Below, piece after piece: positions 1 through 7,616 of a DNA stretch of 12,232 nt. Under the pieces are notes generated by a model that was not told the origin of the DNA, made no database searches, and worked only from the letters and a program-made list of their open reading frames with translations. The stretch lies in the NCBI GenBank assembly GCA_934183045.1, contig CAKPRW010000046.1, positions 1-12,232 of the forward strand. Direction: 5' to 3'. The translations under genes were made by a program, and so were the position numbers. Source of the DNA: an uncultured Clostridia bacterium. Its GTDB lineage: Bacteria > Bacillota > Clostridia > TANB77 > CAG-508. Position 1 is the stretch's first letter. The number at the start of each line of letters is the position of its first letter.

Positions 1-1
1 A

Positions 2-616
2 AATGACAGATTAAAGGAACATGAAAGAATAAAAGCAGAGAAAAAAGGAAGAATAGTAGGGGATAAATCAACTAAAATTGTATGTTATTGTCCTACTTGG
101 AGAGAAAATGGAGATTTTAAGCTTTTTCCATTTGAAGATAGTAATATGGAAGAATTTAATAATGTATTAAAAGAACAAAATATTTTATTAATTATAAAAT
201 TACATCCGCTTTATGGAAAAATGAATCAACCAATAAAAAACTATTCTAATATTTGTTTATATTCAAACGAATGGAATATAGATAATGTGGAATTATTCTC
301 AATTATAGATTTACTAATAACAGATTATTCATCTATTTATTGTGATTATTTATTAACAAATAAACCAGTCGCTTTTATACAATATGATTACGAAGATTAT
401 ATAAAAACAAGACCACTTAGTACTAAAAGGGAGATTTTATTCCCTGGGCCTTATATAAACAGTTTTACTGAATTTAAGGAAGAAATGATAAAATTATTAG
501 ATGATAAGAAATATTATGAGAAAGAAAGAGAAAAAGCATTAAAGCTATTTTATGAATATTATAATTTTGATGCAGCTAAACAAACAATAGAATTCATAGA
601 AAAAATAGGAGATTAG
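2..616 (+). CDS. CDP-glycerol glycerophosphotransferase-like polymer synthase, C-terminal part (5' truncated by window edge)
   Basis: The frame is open from base 2 to the stop at 614-616, giving 204 visible residues; the N-terminus lies outside the window. Family signatures of TagB/TagF-type poly(alditol phosphate) transferases are visible: CYCPTWRE at visible residues 28-35, IKLHP at 65-69 and TDYSSIYCDY at 107-116. These are followed by the R-x(9)-PGP segment that closes the nucleotide-binding domain. The family transfers alditol phosphate from a CDP-alditol onto a teichoic-acid-like chain at the cytoplasmic membrane. The ATG at 146 is internal: the CPTWRE motif lies upstream of it in the same frame. 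Two bases separate the stop from the flippase start, so they are probably co-transcribed. Downstream genes encode a TagD-like cytidylyltransferase, so donor-making and donor-using enzymes sit together. The donor could be CDP-glycerol or another CDP-polyol; sequence alone does not decide. Confidence 0.88.
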   Translation, partial: NDRLKEHERIKAEKKGRIVGDKSTKIVCYCPTWRENGDFKLFPFEDSNMEEFNNVLKEQNILLIIKLHPLYGKMNQPIKNYSNICLYSNEWNIDNVELFSIIDLLITDYSSIYCDYLLTNKPVAFIQYDYEDYIKTRPLSTKREILFPGPYINSFTEFKEEMIKLLDDKKYYEKEREKALKLFYEYYNFDAAKQTIEFIEKIGD

Positions 617-618
617 TC

Positions 619-2007
619 ATGAAATTTTTAAAAAAGGTTTTTTCTTATGCAATAGGCAATGGATTAAGTAAATTTATTGCTGTAATTATATTGCCTATTT
701 ATACAAACAATTTAAATCCTGAAGAATACGGGAAAGTGGATTTATCTTATTATACTGTTTCAATTATTGTATCTTTTGTTTTTATGGAATGTTGGACAGC
801 TTTACTAAGATTTATATATGATGATTATACAGAAGAAAATAGAAAAAAAGTCTTTTCAAACATTGTTCTTTTAACAATGCTATTATTTATACCATATATA
901 ATTATTCAATATATAGTATCTGTATTTATAGCAAGTGAATTTGCTTATTTATCATGCTTGTATGGTATTTTTTATATGTTCTTACAAATCTTGCAAATGT
1001 ATGCAAGAGCTATAAAAAAGTCAAGAGACTTTGTTGTATCAGGAATTATTAGTTCTCTTGTACAATTAATATGTGCTTATGTTATGATTATTCGTTTGAA
1101 AATCGGATCATCTACTATTTTGGTAGCACCAACAATTGGTTCAATTATTTCATGTTTATATTTAATATATACAACTAAATGTTTAAAAGATATATCTTTT
1201 AAATGTTATGATAAAGATCTATTGAAAAAGATGTGTGTATTTTGTATACCTTTAGCTTTTAATTCTATAGCTTTTTGGGCAATGAACAATATTAATAGAT
1301 ATTTTGCAGCATATTTTATAGGATATGAAGCTAGCAGTTTTGTTTCAATAGCATCAAAACTAACAATGGTTATAACCTTAGCAGCATCCGTATATTCTTT
1401 AGCATGGCAAGAAAGTGCATTTGAAAATTCGAATAACAATAATAAGAATTCTATATATACTAAAATGTTTAGTTTATATATTACCATCTTTTCAATTGCT
1501 ACAGCATTTTCAATAATTTTTGTAAAATTAATATTTCCTATTATAATAGGACAAGAATATAATGAAACTCTTAATATATTGCCAACATATTTTATTGCTG
1601 TATATTTTTCAGGTATAAGCTCATTTTTAGGACAAATATATGGAGCTGAAAAGAAAACTATTACATTATTAACAAGTACAATTATAGGTACTATTATTAA
1701 TATTGTTGTTGTAGCGCTATTAATTAATAAAATAAGAATTATGATTATACCAATAGGATCTTTATGCGGATATTTAAGTTGTGTTATTATGAGATATCAT
1801 AATTTACAAAAAATTGTAAAAATAAATTACAACAAAGAAGATATACTTAAGGCTGTAGTTATTATTGCTATTTCTATAGGAATGTTTCACTTCCAAGAAA
1901 ACTTATTATATTTTGTATTTTTTGCAATAATTCTTATGATTATGATATACTTATTGTATCGTGATATTATAAAAGAAACTTTAAATAAAGTATTAAAAGG
2001 GGAATAA
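619..2007 (+). CDS. Polysaccharide flippase, Wzx/MATE-like oligosaccharide exporter
   Basis: This 462-residue, very hydrophobic protein has about 12-14 predicted membrane segments spread over its whole length. It belongs to the polysaccharide-transport branch of the MOP flippase superfamily. The N-terminus (FSYAIGNGLSKFIAVIILPIYT, split here as FSYAIGNGLS and KFIAVIILPIYT) and the central stretch at residues 210-228 (IPLAFNSIAFW then AMNNINRY) and 261-266 (LAWQES) match the pattern of Wzx proteins. The expected role is to move an undecaprenyl-linked glycan or alditol-containing unit from the inner to the outer face of the membrane. AGGAG at 607-611 lies seven bases before the ATG. It sits between the polymer transferase and the CDP-polyol genes, four bases before the next start. 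Wzx sequences diverge too fast to predict the substrate. No Wzy polymerase is visible in the window. Confidence 0.88.
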   Translation: MKFLKKVFSYAIGNGLSKFIAVIILPIYTNNLNPEEYGKVDLSYYTVSIIVSFVFMECWTALLRFIYDDYTEENRKKVFSNIVLLTMLLFIPYIIIQYIVSVFIASEFAYLSCLYGIFYMFLQILQMYARAIKKSRDFVVSGIISSLVQLICAYVMIIRLKIGSSTILVAPTIGSIISCLYLIYTTKCLKDISFKCYDKDLLKKMCVFCIPLAFNSIAFWAMNNINRYFAAYFIGYEASSFVSIASKLTMVITLAASVYSLAWQESAFENSNNNNKNSIYTKMFSLYITIFSIATAFSIIFVKLIFPIIIGQEYNETLNILPTYFIAVYFSGISSFLGQIYGAEKKTITLLTSTIIGTIINIVVVALLINKIRIMIIPIGSLCGYLSCVIMRYHNLQKIVKINYNKEDILKAVVIIAISIGMFHFQENLLYFVFFAIILMIMIYLLYRDIIKETLNKVLKGE

Positions 2008-2011
2008 ATAT

Positions 2012-3316
2012 ATGAAAACGGTTATAACATATGGAACTTATGATTTATTTCATACAGGTCATTATAATATTTTAAAAAGAGCGAAAGACAGAGGTGATTA
2101 TCTAATTGTAGGAGTTACATCAGATAATTATGACAAAACAAGAGGAAAATTAAATGTAAAACAAAGCTTAAGCGAAAGAATTGAAAATGTTAAAAAGACA
2201 GGCCTAGCTGATAAGATAATTGTTGAAGAATATATGGGACAAAAAATAGAAGATATTATAAAATATAATGTTGATGAATTTGTACTAGGATCTGATTGGT
2301 TAGGAAAATTTGATTACTTAAAAGAATATTGTAAAGTGACTTATTTAGAAAGAACAAAAGGAGTTTCTAGTACGCAATTAAGAGAAAATGAATATGGAAT
2401 TACTTATCTAGGTTTTGTAGGTGACAGTAGCAGAGCAAATAGTATAATATTAGAAAGTAAATATGTAAGCGGTTTAGAATTTACAAGTATATATAATTCC
2501 GATATTGAAAAAGCTAAAAAAATATTTGAAGAAAATCAATTATTATATTGTACAGATAATTATGAACAATTTATATCTAAAGTTGATGGAATATATGTTT
2601 CAAAAATAGAAAATGCTTTTAATCATATAAAAATAGCATTAGAGAATAAGAAAAATGTAATGATAGAAAGACCTTTAAATATTACAAAAGAAGAAATGCA
2701 GAAATTATATGAAATAGCAAAAAAGAATAATGTAGTAATATTTGAAGGTATTAGTACAGCATATTGCCCTGGATTTTCAAGACTATCATTAATGATGAAA
2801 AGCGGAATGATAGGAAAAATAAAAAGTATAGATACTACTTATACTAATATAGAAAAAGAAGAAAGCGATGTTGAAATTTATATAACCTATCCACTAATGG
2901 CAATTTCTAAAATCATAGGAAATAATTATAAAGATGTATTTTTCTACAACATAAAAGAAAAAAATAGAAATCATTATAGTAAAATATTTCTACAATATGA
3001 TAATGCAATAGCCACGGCACAAATTAGTTCTAATATGAATATAAAAAATGAAATGACAATTGTTGGAACGAATGGTTATGTAATTGTTAGAGAACCATGG
3101 TGGAAAACAGAAACTTTTGAAATATATACTGATGAAAAAAACAAAAGGTACTGTTTTGAATTTGATGATGAAGGTTTAAGATATGAGTTGTCTAATTTCT
3201 TAAATACTATTAATACTAATGAAAATTATCAAAAAGTTTTTGAGGAAGATTCTATATTTATTAGTGATATTTTAGAAAAATATAGAAATGGTTATAATAC
3301 ATGTATTTTGAAGTGA
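2012..3316 (+). CDS. Fusion: TagD-like CDP-alditol cytidylyltransferase + degenerate Gfo/Idh/MocA oxidoreductase domain
   Basis: The 434-residue product has two domains. Residues 1-126 closely follow glycerol-3-phosphate cytidylyltransferase (TagD): GTYDLFHTGH at 8-17, containing the HxGH CTP-binding motif, GSDWLGKFDYL at 93-103 and RTKGVSST at 114-121. This domain should make a CDP-alditol from CTP and an alditol phosphate. Residues 131-434 resemble a Gfo/Idh/MocA oxidoreductase: a Rossmann-like start (YLGFVGDSSRA), then DGIYVSKIENAFNHIKIAL, ERP at 219-221 and GMIGKIKSI at 265-273. Key features are eroded. The nucleotide loop is not a clean GxGxxG. The usual EKP lysine is Arg220. The usual (L)DxGxY segment appears as IYITYP (289-294), so the conserved Asp seems lost. 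The second domain may be non-catalytic. An ATG at 2012 after AAAAGGGG (spacer about 9) supports the start. It lies between flippase and SDR in a tight operon. The exact polyol is unknown. Confidence 0.85.
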   Translation: MKTVITYGTYDLFHTGHYNILKRAKDRGDYLIVGVTSDNYDKTRGKLNVKQSLSERIENVKKTGLADKIIVEEYMGQKIEDIIKYNVDEFVLGSDWLGKFDYLKEYCKVTYLERTKGVSSTQLRENEYGITYLGFVGDSSRANSIILESKYVSGLEFTSIYNSDIEKAKKIFEENQLLYCTDNYEQFISKVDGIYVSKIENAFNHIKIALENKKNVMIERPLNITKEEMQKLYEIAKKNNVVIFEGISTAYCPGFSRLSLMMKSGMIGKIKSIDTTYTNIEKEESDVEIYITYPLMAISKIIGNNYKDVFFYNIKEKNRNHYSKIFLQYDNAIATAQISSNMNIKNEMTIVGTNGYVIVREPWWKTETFEIYTDEKNKRYCFEFDDEGLRYELSNFLNTINTNENYQKVFEEDSIFISDILEKYRNGYNTCILK

Positions 3317-3326
3317 GGTATGAGAG

Positions 3327-4052
3327 ATGAAATATGCAGTGATTACAGGATCAACAAAAGGTATAGGAAAAACAATAGCCGAAGAGCTATTAAGAAAAGG
3401 ATATTTTGTTTTTGTTAATTATGCAAATGATGATGAATCAGAAGAGATGTTTAAAAAAGATAATAATGAATTCTTAAATCAATTTATTTGCATAAAAAAG
3501 GATCTTAGTAGTTATGAAAACGCTATGCAGTTTTGTGAAGAAATATTAAAAATTACTAAATCAATAGATGTTCTTATATTGAATTGTGGAATTACAGAGA
3601 AAAGTTCATTTGGTGAGATTGAAAAAGAATCATGGGAAAAAGTAATGAACATAAATTTAAATGTTCCATTTTATATAATCCAAAAATTAAGCAACTATAT
3701 TAATAATGATGTTGGAAGAATTATTTTAATGAGTTCTGTAATGGGGAAATATTCTCATAGTACGTCACTTGCTTATAATGTTTCAAAATCAGGAGTTAAT
3801 GCTCTTTCAAATGCATTAGTAAAATATTTTGCAGATAGAAATATAACAGTTAATTCTATTTGTCCAGGTTTTATTAATACTCCATATCACAAAAATAGAT
3901 CAAAAGAAAGTTTTGATAGAATAAACAACAAAATAGCTTTGCATAGATTTGGTGAAACAAGTGAAGTGGCTAGCTTATGTATAGAAATAATAAATAATCA
4001 ATATATCAATGGAGCTAATATTGATATTAATGGTGGATACAACTATTATTAG
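3327..4052 (+). CDS. Short-chain dehydrogenase/reductase (classical SDR, FabG-like)
   Basis: At 241 residues this is the normal length for a classical SDR. The cofactor motif TGSTKGIG is at 7-14, NCG (the NAG position) at 86-88 and the structural Asn at 110. The catalytic Ser is at 136-137, with Tyr150 and Lys154 in YNVSK and the CPGFINTP loop at 179-186. All catalytic residues are present, so it should be an active NAD(P)-dependent ketone/alcohol oxidoreductase in the cytoplasm. It lies 10 bases after the cytidylyltransferase fusion and 11 before the thiamine-diphosphate enzyme. From that position I infer that it reduces a keto-sugar or keto-polyol phosphate intermediate rather than a fatty-acyl-ACP, although the sequence class alone would also allow the FabG reaction. 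An out-of-frame ATG at 3320 can be ignored; the ATG at 3327 begins directly with the Rossmann strand, which fixes the start. Confidence 0.88.
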   Translation: MKYAVITGSTKGIGKTIAEELLRKGYFVFVNYANDDESEEMFKKDNNEFLNQFICIKKDLSSYENAMQFCEEILKITKSIDVLILNCGITEKSSFGEIEKESWEKVMNINLNVPFYIIQKLSNYINNDVGRIILMSSVMGKYSHSTSLAYNVSKSGVNALSNALVKYFADRNITVNSICPGFINTPYHKNRSKESFDRINNKIALHRFGETSEVASLCIEIINNQYINGANIDINGGYNYY

Positions 4053-4063
4053 GAGGGTATATA

Positions 4064-5806
4064 ATGAAACTAAGTGATTATATAGTAGAATATTTCTATA
4101 AAATTGGAATAAAAGATTATTTCGGATATCAAGGTACAATGATAGCACATTTGGTTAATTCTATTGGAAAAGATAATAGAGTTAAAAATCATATTTGTTA
4201 TAATGAACAAGGAGTTGCTCTGGCTGCGGTAGGATATGCAAAATCAAGTGAGAAAAGAGTATGTGCATATGCAACAAGTGGACCAGGAGCAACTAATTTA
4301 ATTACAGGAATAGCTGATGCATATTATGATAGTGTACCAGTAATTTTTATTACAGGGCAATTAAACACATACGAATATAGTCAAATAAATACATTAAGAC
4401 AACAAGGTTTTCAAGAGGCTGACATTGTGAGCATTATAAAACCAATTACTAAATATGCAATAAAGATAGAAGATACTAACGATATAGCATATATTTTAGA
4501 AAAAGCTATATATGAAGCTAATACTGGAAGAAAAGGTCCAGTTCTAATTGATATTCCTATGAATATACAAAGGGCTGATATTGAAATAGAAAAATTAAAA
4601 CATTTTACTATACCGCAACAAGATATAGATGAAACTAATTATAATGAAATTGCTAATGCTATTATAGAAAATATAGAAAAAAGTGAAAGACCAATATTTT
4701 TATTAGGAAATGGAATAGAAAAAAGTGGAGATGGATATAAAAATATAAATAAGCTTATTAATTCATTAAAAATACCAGTTCTATATTCTATGTTAGCTAA
4801 ATCATTAATTTCATATAATAATAAATACAATTTTGGATTTATGGGAACTGCATATGGCCAAAGATATTCAAATATAATAGGATGTAAAAAAGCTGATTTG
4901 ATCATATCTTTAGGGTGTAGAATGAATGCAAGAACTATAGGAATGAAAAGAAAAGAATTTAATACAAATGCTAAAATTATTAGAGTAGATATTGATAGTG
5001 AAGAATTGAAATTTAAAGTACATGATAATGATATCAATTATAAATGTGACGTGAATAAATTAGTAGACATTATGAATAATTTATTAGAAAACAAAGATGT
5101 AAAAGAAAAAAGTGAATGGATTAATACATGTAATATAATAAAAGAAAAATTAAAAGATATAGATAAAGACATCCCAGAGTGTATGCCTAATAGATATATT
5201 GATTTATTAAATGATTACACAGATGAACATACAAATATTTTTGTAGATGTAGGACAAAATCAAATTTGGGCTGCACATTCTATTAATATAAAAGAAAAAC
5301 AAAAAATAGTATTTTCTGGAGGGTTAGGAGCAATGGGATTTGCTCTACCAGCCGCAATAGGTGGTTGTATAGCTAGTAGAAATAAAACGTTTGTAATTGC
5401 AGGAGATGGAGGCTTACAGATGAATATTCAAGAATTACAGACATTAAAAAAAGAAAATTTGCCGGTTACAGTATTTGTTTTTAATAATAATTCATTAGGA
5501 CTAATACACCAACAACAGACAGACTTTTTTGATTCTAAATATTTTGGAGCATGCGAAGAAGGTGGATATGAAGCACCAGACTTTAAAGCAATAGGCGAAG
5601 CATATAAAATACAATCATATGCCGTAGAAAATATAAATGAATTTAAAAATGTATTAGAAACATATAATCCAAATAAACCAACATTAATAGAGATAAAACT
5701 TCCGGTTGGTACAAAAGCATATCCAAAGACATATTTTGGACATGAAATGATAAACCAAAGACCAGAATTAGATGAGAAATTATTAAATGAATTATTGGAG
5801 TTGTAG
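4064..5806 (+). CDS. Thiamine-diphosphate-dependent enzyme, acetolactate synthase (IlvB) family, probable carboligase in polyol synthesis
   Basis: The 580-residue protein has the full three-domain layout of the acetolactate-synthase/pyruvate-oxidase family. The N-terminal pyrimidine-binding domain (about 1-175) has the activating glutamate Glu48 in YNEQG, TSGPGATN at 71-78, TGQ at 97-99 and GFQEADIV at 115-122. The central domain (about 190-340) has GCRMNAR at 284-290, which resembles the GARFDDR loop of acetolactate synthases. The C-terminal domain has the Mg/ThDP motif GDGG (447-450) ending in NNNS (474-477). The reaction is expected to be decarboxylation of a 2-keto acid, often pyruvate, and transfer of the two-carbon unit to an acceptor. 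No small regulatory subunit (IlvN) or other branched-chain amino-acid genes are nearby. Setting it among CDP-polyol genes suggests a dedicated role in building a branched or deoxy sugar alcohol. AGGAGGG at 4051-4057, six bases before the ATG, overlaps the stop of the preceding gene, suggesting translational coupling. Substrate specificity is inference. Confidence 0.85.
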   Translation: MKLSDYIVEYFYKIGIKDYFGYQGTMIAHLVNSIGKDNRVKNHICYNEQGVALAAVGYAKSSEKRVCAYATSGPGATNLITGIADAYYDSVPVIFITGQLNTYEYSQINTLRQQGFQEADIVSIIKPITKYAIKIEDTNDIAYILEKAIYEANTGRKGPVLIDIPMNIQRADIEIEKLKHFTIPQQDIDETNYNEIANAIIENIEKSERPIFLLGNGIEKSGDGYKNINKLINSLKIPVLYSMLAKSLISYNNKYNFGFMGTAYGQRYSNIIGCKKADLIISLGCRMNARTIGMKRKEFNTNAKIIRVDIDSEELKFKVHDNDINYKCDVNKLVDIMNNLLENKDVKEKSEWINTCNIIKEKLKDIDKDIPECMPNRYIDLLNDYTDEHTNIFVDVGQNQIWAAHSINIKEKQKIVFSGGLGAMGFALPAAIGGCIASRNKTFVIAGDGGLQMNIQELQTLKKENLPVTVFVFNNNSLGLIHQQQTDFFDSKYFGACEEGGYEAPDFKAIGEAYKIQSYAVENINEFKNVLETYNPNKPTLIEIKLPVGTKAYPKTYFGHEMINQRPELDEKLLNELLEL

Positions 5807-5807
5807 A

Positions 5808-6866
5808 ATGAGTAGCACGAAAAGTAAAAAAGATAGAATTTCAAATTTTGAAATATTAAGAATTTTAAGTATTTTCATGATTATATTGCATCATTATGTA
5901 TTAAATACTGAAGCTATTAATACAGCAAGATCTTTAAATTACTACATTTCACATTTCTTTTATATAGGAGGAAAATTAGGAGTTAATTGTTTTGTATTAA
6001 TTAGTGGATATTTCTTAGTAAATAAACAAATTTCAATTAAAAAGATTATTAAATTAATTATGCAAATATTATTTTATACCATAACATTAACAATAGTTGG
6101 AAAATTATTAGGACATCAAATTACTTTGTCAGAAATGAAAAAGACATTATTGCCAGTAACAAGTATAGCATATTGGTTCTTTACATCTTATTTTTTCATG
6201 TATATATTTTCTCCTTTTTTGAATAAATTTATTAAAGCGTGTTCAAAAGAAGAGTTGAAAAAACTACTTATAATAGCAATTACAATATTATCAATTTTTC
6301 CAACCTTATTAAATATTAGAACATATTTTAATACTTACTTATGGTTCATGTGTTTGTACTTTGTTGCTGCATATATAAAATTATATGACATAAATATAAG
6401 CGGTAAAAAAGCTATTATTACTTTTATTTTAACTTATTTATTCATATTTGGTTCTACGATAGTATTTAGCTTTATAAAAAAGGGACAAGCTATAGACCAT
6501 TTTGCATTAGATTTTTCAATATTTGAATTAATAGCAGCAGTATCTTTATTTTTATATTTTAAGCAGAAAAAGCCTATGAAAATAGGATGGATAAATGCTA
6601 TTTCAAGTACAACATTTGGAATTTATTTATTCCAATCACATTTTATTTTTGCAAAACTAATGTGGGAGTGGATAAAAAGTTTTGATTTTATAAAAGAAAA
6701 ATATTATATATTTTGTGTTATAATAATATCAACTATTATTTTTAGTATTGGTATGATAGTAGAATTTATAAGGAAATTTATTTACAAATATACAATAGAT
6801 AAAATAATAGATAGCAAAAAAATATCTACATTTCTACAAAAAATTGATTTAAAGGTAAATATATGA
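5808..6866 (+). CDS. Membrane acyltransferase, acyltransferase family 3
   Basis: The product has 352 residues and about ten membrane helices. The N-terminal NFEILRILSIFMIILHH (13-29) is the usual first helix of family 3 acyltransferases, with the conserved Arg18 and the catalytic-type His28/His29. GVNCFVLISGYFL follows, then a SYFFMYIFSPFLN segment and a late FGIYLFQSHFIF. Members O-acetylate or O-succinylate exported or lipid-linked glycans at the membrane, so this probably decorates the polymer made by the locus. I choose the ATG at 5808: GGAG at 5797-5800 lies seven bases before it, and only one base separates it from the previous stop. An in-frame ATG at 5787 would add seven residues but overlaps the previous gene by 20 bases and has no clear ribosome binding site. 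This is the last gene of the sugar block; a 51-base gap follows. Confidence 0.85.
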   Translation: MSSTKSKKDRISNFEILRILSIFMIILHHYVLNTEAINTARSLNYYISHFFYIGGKLGVNCFVLISGYFLVNKQISIKKIIKLIMQILFYTITLTIVGKLLGHQITLSEMKKTLLPVTSIAYWFFTSYFFMYIFSPFLNKFIKACSKEELKKLLIIAITILSIFPTLLNIRTYFNTYLWFMCLYFVAAYIKLYDINISGKKAIITFILTYLFIFGSTIVFSFIKKGQAIDHFALDFSIFELIAAVSLFLYFKQKKPMKIGWINAISSTTFGIYLFQSHFIFAKLMWEWIKSFDFIKEKYYIFCVIIISTIIFSIGMIVEFIRKFIYKYTIDKIIDSKKISTFLQKIDLKVNI

Positions 6867-6873
6867 TATATAT
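6845..6873 (+). promoter_or_regulatory. Candidate vegetative promoter for the chain-length/kinase genes
   Basis: TTGATT at 6845-6850 is followed, 17 bases later, by TATATA at 6868-6873, preceded by TG at 6865-6866 (extended -10 form TGnTATATA). Transcription would start near 6880 and give a leader of about 38 bases with AAGGAGG at 6907-6913. The -35 lies inside the end of the acyltransferase gene. In such AT-rich DNA near-matches are common, so this is tentative; read-through from the upstream operon is equally possible. Confidence 0.35.
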
Positions 6874-6917
6874 TTTAGTAAAACTTTAGAATGTAATATT
6901 GATACTAAGGAGGAACT

Positions 6918-7613
6918 ATGGAAGAAATAGATTTAATAGAAGTATTTAAGATCTTTTGGAGAAAGAAAATACAAATAATATTAATAACCTTAATATTTGC
7001 AGGGATAGGGTATATGTATACAACAAGATATGTAACACCAATGTATACATCAACAACGACATTAGTACTTGCTTCACAAAATGAGAATACAACAAATACA
7101 ACTACAGCAGCAACAGATGTAAGTATTAATACAAAATTAGTATCAACTTATAAAGAATTAATAACAAGCAAAAATATATTAGATGAAGTAATAAAAAATA
7201 CAGGTGCGAATATGACAGATGAAGAATTAAGAAAAAATATAACAGTAACATCTGTTACTAACACATCTCTAATAGAAATAAATGTTACAGATCAAGATCC
7301 AAATCAGGTAGTAAAAATTACTAATGAAATATCAAATGTATTTGTGAAAAAGATTTCAGAAATATATAACATAAATAATATTCAAATAGTAGATGAAGCT
7401 GAGACTCCAACAGCACCATCAAATATAAATCATAAAAAAGATATAATTATATTTGCTATAATAGGACTAATCGTATCATTTGTATATGTCATAATTTCAA
7501 ACATGATAGATACAACTATAAAATCAACAGAAGAACTAGAGAAAATGTTTGATGTACCAATATTAGTATCAATACCAATGTATGGAAACAGAAAAACAAA
7601 AGGAGGTAAATAG
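6918..7613 (+). CDS. cpsC: Polysaccharide chain-length / kinase-adaptor membrane protein, Wzz (CpsC/CapA) family
   Basis: The 231-residue protein has the Wzz-type layout of a Gram-positive BY-kinase adaptor. A short cytoplasmic start (EEIDLIEVFKIFWRKK) leads into transmembrane helix 1 at about 18-36. An extracellular domain of about 135 residues rich in Thr and Asn follows, then the proline-containing motif AETPTAPSNINHKK at 161-174. Helix 2 spans about 175-195, and a cytoplasmic tail ends in STEELEKMFDVPILVSIP (203-220). This tail normally contacts and activates the separate kinase. The protein is expected to control polymer chain length and export together with the kinase encoded three bases downstream. 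The symbol is by family analogy with streptococcal CpsC. AAGGAGG (6907-6913), four bases before the ATG, supports the start. Nothing looks truncated. Confidence 0.9.
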   Translation: MEEIDLIEVFKIFWRKKIQIILITLIFAGIGYMYTTRYVTPMYTSTTTLVLASQNENTTNTTTAATDVSINTKLVSTYKELITSKNILDEVIKNTGANMTDEELRKNITVTSVTNTSLIEINVTDQDPNQVVKITNEISNVFVKKISEIYNINNIQIVDEAETPTAPSNINHKKDIIIFAIIGLIVSFVYVIISNMIDTTIKSTEELEKMFDVPILVSIPMYGNRKTKGGK

Positions 7614-7616
7614 AGG

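Noticed and set aside
146..616. ATG at 146 as the start of the first gene
   Set aside because: The same frame is open to base 2 and encodes the family motif CPTWRE upstream of 146, so the gene is cut by the window edge rather than starting there.
4064..5806. Phosphonopyruvate decarboxylase (AepY) of a phosphonate-decorated polysaccharide
   Set aside because: At 580 residues with acetolactate-synthase motifs it is much longer than AepY, and no PEP mutase or aminotransferase is present in the window, though one could lie upstream of it.
5787..6866. Longer acyltransferase from the ATG at 5787
   Set aside because: It overlaps the previous gene by 20 bases and lacks a ribosome binding site, whereas the ATG at 5808 has GGAG seven bases upstream.
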